From contig NZ_CM001466.1 in assembly GCF_000231055.2 (NCBI RefSeq), positions 784,544-848,543 of the forward strand: a stretch of DNA of 64,000 nt, written 5' to 3'. This document shows, piece by piece, positions 47,001 through 59,000 of the stretch. Under the pieces are notes generated by a model. It made no database searches. It had not been told where the DNA came from and worked only from the letters and a program-made list of their open reading frames with translations. This DNA is from Saccharomonospora azurea NA-128 (lineage in GTDB: Bacteria > Actinomycetota > Actinomycetes > Mycobacteriales > Pseudonocardiaceae). Both the position numbers and the translations under genes were made by a program. Numbering within the stretch: the first letter of the stretch is position 1; every line of letters starts with the position of its first letter.

Positions 47001-50000
47001 AACAGCGTCTTGGGCAGCCGTCCGAGGTGTTCCTCCAGACGACGCGTGAGGCCGATGACCAGCAGCGAGTCCAGGCCGTACCGTTCGAGCGACTCCATGG
47101 GCGCGATCTGCTCGGCCGGAAGTTTCGCCTCTTCCGCCAGCAGGTGCGTGAGGAACCGCTCGGCACGGCGGACGAACTCCTCCGGATCGCCCGCGGTCCC
47201 GACGGCCGGTTCGGTCGCCGGTCCCTCGGCGGCGTGGTCGTCGACGACGCGTGGTCCGACACCGTCGCCGCCGACGAGAGCACCGGCCACGGTCTCGCTG
47301 TCGCCGGCGGTCACCAGCAGTCGGGTGTGCACGCTCGCCACGGCATCTTCCAGTGCTCGCAGCGCGTCGCGGCTGTCCAGCTCGACGATGCCGAGCCCGT
47401 CGCGCAGACGGCGCAGCGCCGCGGGGTCCGGACGCATCCCGCCGTCACGCCACACCGACCAGTCCACGGCGAGGCTCCGACCGTGCCGCCTGCCCTCCAG
47501 ACGGTGTCGCTCCCGGTCGGCGAGAACGGCGCCGAGGACGTTGCCGGCGTACGCGTACTCGGCCTGTCCCGCGCTGCCGAAGGCGGCTGCCGCCGACGAG
47601 AACGCCACGAAGTACTCCAGCGGTTGGTCCGCCGTGGCCTCGTCCAGCCACACCACGCCGTGGACCTTGGGTTCGAGGACGTCGCGGACCTCGCGGGCGG
47701 TCTTGCCGACGAGGAGGCCGTCGCGGAGCACGCCCGCCGCGTGCACGACCCCGGTGAGCGGGCCGTGCCGTTCGGTGACCTCACGGACGAGCCGGAACAC
47801 GTCCTGCCGGTCGCTCACGTCGGCTCGGGCCGCACTCACCGCGAGACCCCGGTTCCGCAGCCGGTCCAGCCGACCGGCGACCTGGTCCGTGAGCGCGCCG
47901 CGATGGGCCAGCACGACCCGGCCCCCGGTGCGTTCCGCCAGCCGCTCGGCGACCAGCAGACCCAGTGCTCCCGTGCCGCCGGTGACGAGGTGCACGCCAC
48001 CCGTGCCGAACGGCTCCGTCGCGCGCGGCAGGTCCACCCGGCGCCAGGAGCGCACGTGCCGTCGCCCGCCGTCGATCGACACCTCCGCAGCGGCGCTCGC
48101 CGTGGCGAGTTCCCTCAGCCCGATGGCGACCGGATCCTCGTCGGACCCGTGCCCCACCGTGGTGACACGCAGAGCCGGGTACTCCTGGCTCACAGAGCGT
48201 CCGAACGCCGCCATCGCCGCGTTGAACGGCCGTCCGGGTGCCCCGTCCCGATAGACGTAGACATAGGACAACTCGCCGAGGTCCCGGGCGATCCACTCCC
48301 GGCAGAACGCCAGCGCCACGTCGAATCCGGCGTTCAACACCCGGTCCACGTCGTCGTCGCTCGGCGCGAGGTGCACGACGCGGGTGGGCGCGTCGGCGCG
48401 GTCGGCCAGCCGGGCGACGAGGTCGCTCACCCGGGCGGGATCGGTGAGCGACAGGACCGTCGCCTCCGGGAGCTGCTTCGCGCGGTCGCCGAGCCCCGCG
48501 GCGTCGAGCACCACGACAGCCGCCCCGTCCTGCGCCGCCAGGTCGGCCGGTTGCTCCGGGGCGACCGACCACTCGGGCACGAACGTGAAGGCACCGCCGT
48601 CGTGTCGAGGCCCGTTCGCGGCGAGGACCGGCCTCATCGCCAGGCCTTCGATCCGGGCGAGCACCTCACCGCGCTCGTCGGTGAGCTCGGCGTCGAACAC
48701 GGCGTCGCCCGCCCGTCGGCGGAGCAGGACGTACGCCGACCGCTCCAGCGCCCCCGCCACCTCGACCACGTCGACCGAGTACGGGAGGTGCGCGATCCCG
48801 TCGGTGTGGGCGGCCAGCATCCCCGCCGCTTGCAGCACCGCGTCGAGCATCACCGGGTGGAAGTGGTGCTCCCCTTCCTCGGCCGGGTGGTCGGTGTCTC
48901 TCAGCACGACGACGGCTTCCCGCTCGGCGAAGCCGAGTCGTTCGATCGCGCGCAGGCTGCTCCCGTACACGAAACCGTGCCGGGCGAACTCGTCGTAGCA
49001 CTCCACGCCGTGACGCCACGTCCCGCAGCGCGACACGGCAGCGTCGACGTCGACGGGCGCCGTCGCCTGCGGGGTGACGAACACGATCCGGCCAGTCGCG
49101 TGACGGCGGCTGCCGGAGCCCTCGCTCACGAGCTCGTAGCCGACCGCGTCGCCGTCCGCGGTGAGCCGCATCGTCACACGTCGCGGGCGCTGTCCGGACA
49201 ACACCACGGGCGCCTCCCAGGTGACGTGCTCGACGCGGGACACGGGCGCGCGCCCGTCCGCCCCGAGTTCGCCCGCCAGCCGGGCCATGTCGAGCACCAC
49301 CACCCCGGGCAACACCGGCTCGTCGTTCAGCACGTGGTCGCGGAGGTAGAACTCCGTGCCGGTCAGGGTCTTGTCGAAGGCGCACGTGGACAGCGTCGAC
49401 ACGTTCGTGTCGAGCAGGAAGCGGTGGAGCCGCCGCGCGCGTTCCCTCTCGGGCGCCGACGCCATGGCGCCCGCAGTCCGTTCGGGCCAGAACCGCGTGC
49501 GGGCGAAGGGATAACCGGGCAGGGCGATCCGGCCGGGCTTCTTCCGCGGGTACAGGAGAGTCCAGTCGATGTCCTCGCCCTCGGCCCACAGCGCGCACAG
49601 CGACGGGAGGTCGCCGTCCTGGGCGAGCGCACGCACGAAGGACTCCCAGGCGCTACCGCGTAGCATCCGGCGGCGTCGAGTCTGTGCCGTGCCGTGGCAC
49701 ACCGCGTCGTTGGCCTGCGCGTCGGCGATGTCGTCGAGCGCACGCAGCAGTGACTCCCGGTCGGCCGCGACGACGGCGGCGCGGTGTTCGAAACCGTCAC
49801 GTCCGGTCTGGAGAGTGAACGCCACGTCGGGCAGAGCGACGTCGTGCGCCCGGAGGAACTCCGCCAGCCGGCGAGCCACGTCCTGCAACCCCTGCTCGGT
49901 CCGGGCGGACAGGGGATAGGCCAGGTCGCCGTCCGTCCGTGCGGGCGCGGTGACCGGGCGCGGAGTCGCCTCGTCGAGCACGAGGTGGGCGTTCGCGCCA

Positions 50001-53000
50001 CCGAAGCCGAAGGAGCTGAGGGCCGCACGGCGCGGCAGCACGCGCCCGTCAGGGTCCTGCGGTCGCGGCCACGGTCGCGTTCGATCGACCACCGTGAACG
50101 GGGTGCCGGTCAGGTCGATGTGGGAGTTGAGCGTGCGCTGGTGCAACGTCGCGGGCAGCACGCCGTGCTCCAGGGCCAGCACGGTCTTGATGAGCCCCGC
50201 CACGCCCGCCGCGGCTTCGAGGTGTCCGATGTTCGTCTTCACCGAGCCGAGTCCGCACGTGGGTCGGTCGGGCATGGACCGCCCCGCCGACCGGTACAAC
50301 TCCGCGAACGCCGTCGTCAGACCGGACACCTCGATCGGGTCGCCCAGCGCCGTTCCGGTGCCGTGCGCCTCGACGTAGCCGACCGTCGCGGGATCGCCGC
50401 CCGCCGCGCGGTGCGCCGCCACGATCGCCTCGGCCTGTGCGTCCGGGCTCGGCGCGGTCAGGGAGTTGGTCCGGCCGCCGTGGTTGAGAGCCGATCCCAC
50501 GATCACCGCACGCACCGGGTCCGCGTCCCGCTCCGCCGCGGCACGCGGTTTGAGCAGCACCACCCCGACGCCCTCGCCGCGCACGTAGCCGTCGGCGTCG
50601 TCGTCGAAGGCCTTGCAGCGCCCGTCCTCGCTGAGCATCTCGTTGCGGCTGAGCGCCACGTACAGCGACGGCCGGAGGATCAGGCTGACCCCGCCGGCGA
50701 GCGCGAGGTCACACGCTCCGGTCCGCAACGCGGTGCAGGCGAGCTCGACGGCGGTGAGCGAACTCGAACACGCCGTGTCGACACCGAGACTCGGCCCCCG
50801 CAGATCCAGCAGGTACGACACCCGGTTGGGGATCACCGACAATGCCGAGCCGGTGATGGTGTGGCCCTCGATCTCCCGGCCGGCGTCCTGCAACACCTCC
50901 GGGTACTCGGAGTTCGTGACACCGAGGAAGACCCCCACCCGCTTGCCGCGCAGGTCGCTCACGCGCATCCCGGCGTTCTCGACCGCGTGCCACACGGCCT
51001 GCAGCACCAGCCGCTGCTGCGGGTCCATCAGCTCGGCCTCCCGCGGCGAGATGCCGAAGAACGCCGCGTCGAAGCAGTCGACGTCCGGCACGAAGCCGCC
51101 CCACCGGGACCGGGAGTCCTGCTCGAACTCGCGCCAGTCCCACCGCTGCGGCGGGATCTCCTCCACGAGGTCCCGTTCCTCGACGAGATTCGTCCAGAAG
51201 GCGTCGAGGTCGGGCGACCGCGGGAACCGTCCCGCCATCCCGATGATCGCCACGCCGCTCGACCAGGCAGTGAGGCGCGGCTCCTCGCCGCGAGCCGCGA
51301 CCTCGGCGATCTCGGAATCCTCGGAATCCTCGGAGTCCTCGGGGGACCTCGGCGTCTCGGCGCCGGAGCCCCCGAGGTGGGCGGCGAGCGCCGCGAGGGT
51401 CGGGCGGCTGTAGAAGAGCGTGGGCGTGACCTCCACGGCGAAGCGCGAGGCGACCCGGCTGCTCAGTGCCGTGAAGGACACCGAGTTGAGTCCGAGCTCC
51501 CCGAAGGGCGTGTCCGGTGGGACCTGGTCGGCGGGCAGGCCGGCCAGCTCGCCGACCAGCTGCGCCAGCTCGCGTTCGACCGTGGAGTGGTGTGTCCGCC
51601 CACGGGACTCCGGTGCGGTTTCCGCCGCGACTCCCCACTCCGCGCGCAGCCGGGGCAGCGGCGACGCGGCCAGAGTGGACCGATCGACCTTGCCGTTCAA
51701 CGTCTGCGGGAACGACCGCAGCTCGACGAGGACGTCGGGGATCATGTACTCGGGCAGCCACGAGCGCAGCTCCTCACGGCTCCGTTCGTTCCGTCCGTCG
51801 CCGAGATAGCACCCGCGCAACCCGGTGTTGCCGAGCCCGTCACGCGTCGCCACCACCACGGCGTCCCGCACACCCGGCAGCGCCCGCATCGCCTGCTCGA
51901 TCTCGGCGGTCTCCACCCGGTGTCCGCGGATCTTGACCTGGTTGTCCAGCCTGCCGAGGTAGTCGAGCCGCCCGTCCGGTCGCCGGCAGACCTCGTCACC
52001 GGTCCGATACAGACGGACCGCGGGCCCGCCCAGGACGGGACGGGACACGAACCGTTCGGCGGTCAGTTCGGGCCTGCGCAGATAGCCGCGGGCCAGGCCG
52101 TCGCCGCCGATGTAGAGCTCACCGGGCACACCGCTCGGGACCGGTCTGCCCTCGCCGTCGAGCACGTACAGGGTGGTGTTGGCGATGGGCGTGCCGATCG
52201 TGACCTCGTCGCCCGGACGGATCCGGGCGACCGTCGACCAGATCGTGGTCTCGGTCGGACCGAACAGGTTCCACAGCTCGGCGTTGCCCTCGGCCAGCCG
52301 CGTGGCCGTCTGGGGATCGAGCGCCTCACCGCCGCACAACACCCTCAGGTTCGCGTTGCCCCGCCATCCGGCCTCCAGGAGCATCTTCCACGTCGCCGGT
52401 GTCGCCTGGACGACGTTCGCCGCACCCGACTCGATCTCGGCCCGCAACCGCGCCCCGTCGCGGGTGACCTCCTCGGGCGCGATGCGCACCCGACCCCCGG
52501 TGATCAACGGCAGGTACAGCTCCAACGCGGCGATGTCGAAACACACCGTCGTCAGCGCCAGGAGACAGTCGTCGGGCCCGAAGCCCGGTTCGCGTGCCAT
52601 CGAGGTCAACAGGTTCGTCAGCGCCCGGTGCCCCACCTCGACGCCCTTCGGTTTCCCGGTCGAGCCCGACGTGTAGATGACGTAGGCCGTGTCGTCGGCA
52701 CCCGCGTGGCGTTGCTCCGCCGCAGGAGGGGCCGCGGCGATCGCGCCGGAGTCGGTGTCGAGGCACACGACCGGAGCGGCGTCGCCGAGGACGGGGGCGA
52801 TCGTCGACCGGGTGACGACGAGATTCAGTTCGGCGTCCTCGACCATGTACGCCAACCGCGAGGCGGGATACGTCGGATCGAGGGGAACGTAGGCCGCCCC
52901 GGCGCGCTGCACCGCGAGCAGCGCGACGACGAGGTCCACCGACCGGTCGAGCAGCACACCGGCGACCGACCCGCGCCCGATGTCGCGCGAGCGCAGGTAC

Positions 53001-56000
53001 CCGGCCAGCCGGTCGACCCGGCGAGCCAGCTCCGCGTAGGTGACCGTCTCGTCGCCGTACTCCACGGCCACGGCGTCCGGAGTGGACGCGGCCCGCCGGA
53101 GGAACAGGTCGCACGTCGTCGACTCGGCGGGATACTCCCGGCGCGTGGCGTTCCACGCGTGCAGCTGGGCGATCTCGTCCGACGTCAACAACGCCGCCGA
53201 GCCGATCGGCCGATCGGGTTCGGCGAGGACCTCGGCGAGCAGGTGTTCGAAGTGCGCGCCGAACCGTCGCACGGTGTCGGGCCGCAGCAGGTCGGGGTTG
53301 AACTTGAGTGTGTACCGGCACCCGTCGCCGTCCTCGATGACGTCGAGCGTCAGGTCGAACTCGCCCTCCTGGTGGACGCCGTCCACCATGCCCCTGACCA
53401 GCCCGTGGCCCCGGTGCCGCCCGGCCCAGTTCTGGAAGTAGAACGCCACCCCGAACAACGACCGTCCGGGATGCCGTCGCCGGGCCCGGAGTTCCTCGTC
53501 GAGGCGCAGCAGCGGGTAGGCGCTGTGGTCGAGCGCGTCCGACACCGTCGTGCGCACCCGACGCAGCAGCTGCGCGAACGACGTGGCGGGGTCGACCTCC
53601 TCGGCGAGCACGACCATGTTCATGAAGTAGCCGAGCACGTCGTCGAACCCGGTCCCCGGACGTCCCGAGGTGGGGGTGCCCACGACCACCTGACGCTGCC
53701 CGCCGTACCGGTGGAGCACGGCCAGATACCCGGCCAGCAGCACGCTGAACAACGAGGTGTGCTCGGCGGCGGCGAGCCGGCGGGCGCGCTCGACGAGCTC
53801 GCCACCGAGCAGGCCCTCCACGCTGTCACCCCGGAAACGGGGCACCTCGGGCCTCGCCGAGTCGAGCGGCAACGCGTCCGGGGACAGCTGCTCGGGCAAC
53901 CGGGCCAACCAGTAGTCCCGGAGCCGCTCGCCCTCGGGACCGGCCAGCAGGTCGCGCTGCCAGGACACGAAGTCGGCGAACGTTCGCGACGGCGGCTCGG
54001 TGCTCGGGTACCGGCCGTCGCGGATCGCGCGGTAGGTCGTCTCCAGCTCGTCCAGGAAAAGTCCGATGGACACCCCGTCGAACACGATGTGGTGCAGGGT
54101 CACCAGCAGGGCCTTGCGGCCGTCCGGGAGCGTGTAGAGCGTCGCCCGCACCAGCGGCCCGGTGTCCAGGTCGAACGGGCGGCGCACCTCGTGCCGCATC
54201 CGCTCGGCGAGCATGCCGGCGTCGTCGGTGAGCGGATACTCCTGGGTGAACGGCAGTGCGCTCCAGCCCGCGACGACCTGGACCGGCCCGTCGTCGGTGG
54301 TCCGGATGGTCGTGCGCAGCGCCCCGTGCCGGTCGAGGAGGTGCTGCAGGGCCGCCCGCAGCGCCGTGACGTCGACGTCCTCCTCCAGCCAGGAGGCCAC
54401 GGGCAGGTTGTAGGCATAGTTCCCCGCGGCGACCTGTTCGAGGATCCAGAGCGCTCGTTGCCCCTCGGACAGAGGGAACGTCGAGGTGGGCGGCTGCTCC
54501 GCCGGCGCGGACAGCAGGCGTGTCGCCACCGCCGTGGTCGGGGGCACGTCCACCGGCCGCCCGGCCGACGGCTCGGTCTCCCGCCGGGTCGAGGGCTCGG
54601 GCTGCGTCTGCGGCTGTGGCCGCGGAGCAGGCGTGATCAGTCCGGCGTGGACGACGTACTCGACGATCTCCCGCACGGTGGGGTACTCGAAGAAGTCGTT
54701 GACCGACAGCTCGATCCCGAAGCGCTCGCGGACCCCCGCGACGATCTTCATCCCGGTCAGCGAGTCGAACCCGTACACGTGCAGGGAGCGGTCGACGTCG
54801 ATCCGCTCACCGAGTTTCAGAGCGTGCTCGACCACCGAGGCGCACTCCTCGACGAGAGCGGCGTGGTCCTGGGCGCTCTCCGGTTCGTCGGCCGGCTGTG
54901 ACGGCGCCGGCGACTCCACGGCCGTCTCCTCTGCCGGAGCGTCCACAGTGTCCTCCGCGGTCCCCGGGACCGGGGCCGCCGGACTCTTCTCACGCTCGCC
55001 GACGAGGACGGTCTGCCCCAGGTCTCGGCCCTGCGAGTCGCACCGACCCACGTGGACGACCGGGGAGAAGCCGTGCTCGGACAGCAGCTCTCGCCACGTG
55101 TCCGGCCGGGCGAGCGGCGAGTCGGGGATACGGACGGCCGGGTCGTCGAACAACCACCAGCCGTCCAGGGTTCCGCCGCCGATGGTGTTGCTGCACCGGA
55201 CGCTGGTCAGCTCGTTGAGCACGAGCCATCCGCCCGGCCGCAACAGCCGCGCGATCCTGGTGAGAGTGGCCGACAGGGTCGACGTGGCGTGCACGACGTT
55301 GGTGGCGAGCACCAGGTCGAACCCGCCGGGTTCGAAGCCCTGCGACTCGGGCTCGGCTTCGAGATCCAGCAGGCGGAAGCGGACGAACGGGTGCCGCCCG
55401 CCGAACTCCCGTTCACCGTGTTCGAGGAACAGCGTGGACACATCGGTGAACACGTACTCCACGCGGTGCGCCGCCGAGGCCACCACGGGCAGCACCCGGT
55501 CGGTGGTGGCACCGGTGCCCGCCCCCAGTTCGATGATCCGCACGGGGGCGTCCGGCGAGGTCCGGGCCAGGTACTCCCGCACCGTCTCGGCCATCAGGTC
55601 GTTGAACGCGTCGGTCAGCGGGTTGCCCCGGTAGAAGTCGCGCACGCGCTCCATCGAGCCGTCCGGGAACATGATCTCGGTCGCCCGCCGGCGACCACGA
55701 AGGACGTCGGGATAGCGCTCCAGACACGATTGGGTGAGGGTGACGGTGGAGCGGAGATCGGGATGCTCGGCCGCGAGCCGCTCGAACCGCGCCGCCACGG
55801 CGTCGGCGGTGCGCGCGGTCGCCGCCGCGGGCAGCACCCGCACCGCTGTCCCGTCGGCGGCCAGGTACCCGGCGTCGATCAGGATGTTGAGCAACGCGTC
55901 GGTGAGCCGGGCGAACCTGTCGGCGATACCCAGCTGCCGCACCAACGCGGTGCGCTCGTGCCGCTCGCCCTCGTGGTGGAACACGCCCATCCGCCGGAAC

Positions 56001-59000
56001 GCGTCCAGCAGCGCGTCCTCACAGACGTCGTCGAGATCCGCGTAGGCCTGGCGGATCCGGTCGATCTCGGCGTCGGCGGGGCGGTTGCGCTGTAGCGTCG
56101 CGGCCACCGCGGCAAGCCGCGACTGCTCCACGGCAGTCGACGGCGGTTCCCAGCCGAGGGCGCGCAGTGCTCCCGGTCGCGCACTGATCGGCACGACCTG
56201 CGGCACACCGCTGCGCAGGATCGCCTCCACCGCCGCCACGCCGTGCGCGGTGCCGAAGGGTTCGATGCCGAGGTCGGCGAACAGCGTCGCCAGCCCGGGT
56301 CGTGCTCCGGAACCCACCTGGCCCCAGTAACCCCAGTTGACCACCCGGACCGGGCACGTCAGTCCGGCCGACAGCGCGTAGGCGTCCTCGAACGTCGTCG
56401 CTGTGGTGTAGGCGCCGTTGCCCGCCGCCGCCGCGAACGCGCCGATCGAGGAGAAGAACACGACGAAGTCCAGCGGCTCGTGTCGTAGCTGCTCGCCCAG
56501 CGCCACGCTGCCGTCGACCTTCGCCGCCAACGCCTCCCGGAAGCCGTCGTCGTCGAGCTCGGTGAGCGTCCGGGTGTCGAAGCTCATCGCGGAGTGGATC
56601 ACTCCGTGCAGCGCCCCGAACCGCTCCCGTGCCCGGCGCACCGCCTCGGTCACCGTGCCGGGACGCGCCACGTCACCTCGAACGTGCAGGACGTCGCCAC
56701 CGGCGGCGCGCACCCGGTTCACGCACTGCTGGTGGTGCGCGGACAGGGGGCCCCGGCTGAGCCACACCAGCTTCGCGCGGTGGGTGCGCGCGAGGTACTC
56801 CGACAGGGCCATACCGATGCCACCGGTACCGCCGACGAGGAGGTAGACCCCGTCCGCCCGGAACGTGGGCCCGCCGTCGTCGGCCAGCGTGACCTGCTCC
56901 AACGCCCGCGTGTACCGCACCCCCTCACGCAGCAGGACGCTGCGCCCGGTGCGACTCACGGGTTCGGCCACCACCGCTCGGGCCAGCGCCGATCGTGCCT
57001 GGTCGGTCGCGGTGTCGGACTCCGAGACGTCGACCGCGACAGCGCGCAGGCCCGCGAACTCCTTCGGCAGCACCTGCGTCAGGCCGTGGCACGCGGCGGC
57101 GTGGGGGTTCGTTCCCCCCTGGCCGTCCGGCCGGTACACGTCGCTGGTGACCACCGTCAGCGTGCGCGGCTGGCCGGTCCGATGCAGGCGACGCGCCGTG
57201 CGCAGCAGGGAACGGACACCCGTGCGCAGGTCTTCGTCGAGCGACGCACCCGCGCCGACGCCTCCGAGGTGATAGACGTGGTCCGCCGTGTCCAGGACGG
57301 ACGGGTCGACCTCCTCGTCCGCGCGCAGCACCACGACGCCGGCATGCGCATGGCACTCGGCGATCCGCTCGCTCAGCCACGGCCAGCGCCCGCCGGTCAG
57401 GATCACGACGCGGCGCGACGACACAGCCGTGCGGGGGTCCGGGAACTCCGTGACCTCCGCCGTCGAAGGAGTCCACACCGGACGGTAGTAGTCGGGTGCC
57501 CGACCGGCCTGCGGGCTCACCGCTGGCACATCGCTACTCGTCGTCCGGGCGGTGGCCGGGAGGTCGGGGATCCAGTACCGCTCCCGGGCGAACGGGTAGG
57601 TGGGCAGGGCGATGCGGTGGGGCCACGGCTGCTCGTGCAGGCGAGACCAGTCGACCACGGCGCCGCGCACCCAGTGCGCGCCGAGCGCCGCGACGTCGCG
57701 GTCGGCGACCGCTCGCTCCAGCTCGTCGGCGGCCACACGGTGCTCCCGGTCGGCCTTGTCACCGACGTCCACGCCGTTGTCGTCACCGTCGGCATAGTTG
57801 CGCAGCCGATCGCGGGCCTCGGCCAGGCCGCTCGCCACGAAGGCGAGGCGGACGGCCATCGCTTCGCGGCCCGTCTGCAGGGTGTAGGCCAGGTCGGCGA
57901 GCGACAGCGCCGGGTCCTCGGCCGTGAGCCGGCGCGCGATGCGATCACCGAGCTCCGCGGGCGAGGACAGGCCCAAAGCCCCGGGCACCCGCACCCCGAA
58001 CCGCTCCCGCACCAGGTCCGCGAGGGCGACCTGCTGCGCCGCATCCGCCCCGAGGTCCGTGAGGGCGACGTCCGGGTCCACGTCCTCGGGCGCGACGTGC
58101 AGCACGCGCGACGCCATCCGCACGCACTCGCTCCGGCACCGTGCAAGCAGGGCCTCGTCCACCGCGAGCGCGTCGTCGAGGAAATCCGCCAGCTTCCCGG
58201 CATAGACACGCAGCCGCTCCGACGTCCGCGCCGACAGGACGACGAGTTGCGGGCCGCGATCGGGCGTCGGCGCCCGATCGGCCTCGGGCACGTACTCCTC
58301 GACAACGAGGTGCGCGTTCGCTCCGCCACCGCCGAACGAGCTCACCCCGGCCACCCTGGGGAGCTCGACCCCGTCGGCGTCGCGCGGGCGTGGCCAGTCA
58401 CGGAGGCGCTGGGGCACGACCAGCGACGACCCCGAGAAATCGATCTCCGGGTTGAGCTCCTCCGAGTACAGCGAGGGCGCGATCTGCCCGTGCCGGAGCT
58501 GCATCAGCACCTTGGTCAACCCTGCGATGCCGGCCGCGGACTCGAGGTGCCCGATGTTCGACTTGACCGACCCGACCGGGCACTCGGCCGCGGTCTCCCC
58601 GGAGCCCTGCCCGGAGAGCGCGGTGCGCAGACCGGCGATCTCGATGGGGTCCCCGAGGGGAGTTCCGGTGCCGTGCGCCTCGACGTAGCCGACGCGGTCC
58701 GGCTCGATCCGGGCGGCGCGCAACGCGTCCTCGATGACCTTCGCCTGCGCGGACGGGCTGGGCACGGTGTACCCGACCGTCTTGCCGCCCGCGTTGATCG
58801 ACGAACCCCGCAGGATGCCGTAGATGCGGTCGCCGTCGGCCACCGCGTGTCGCAACGGCTTGAGCAGCACCGCGCCCGCGCCCTCGCCGGCGACGAACCC
58901 GTCCGCACCGGATCCGAAGCTCCTGCAGCGGTCGCCGTGGGAGATCATCGAGCGCCGTGAGTACAGAGCCAGGTGCTTCGGGTGGAGGATCAGGTTGACG

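Noticed and set aside
51300-51345. EDSEDSEDSE repeat as possible frameshift or regulatory repeat
   Set aside because: It is an in-frame acidic linker between PCP and KS2; short linker repeats of this kind are common in megasynthases.
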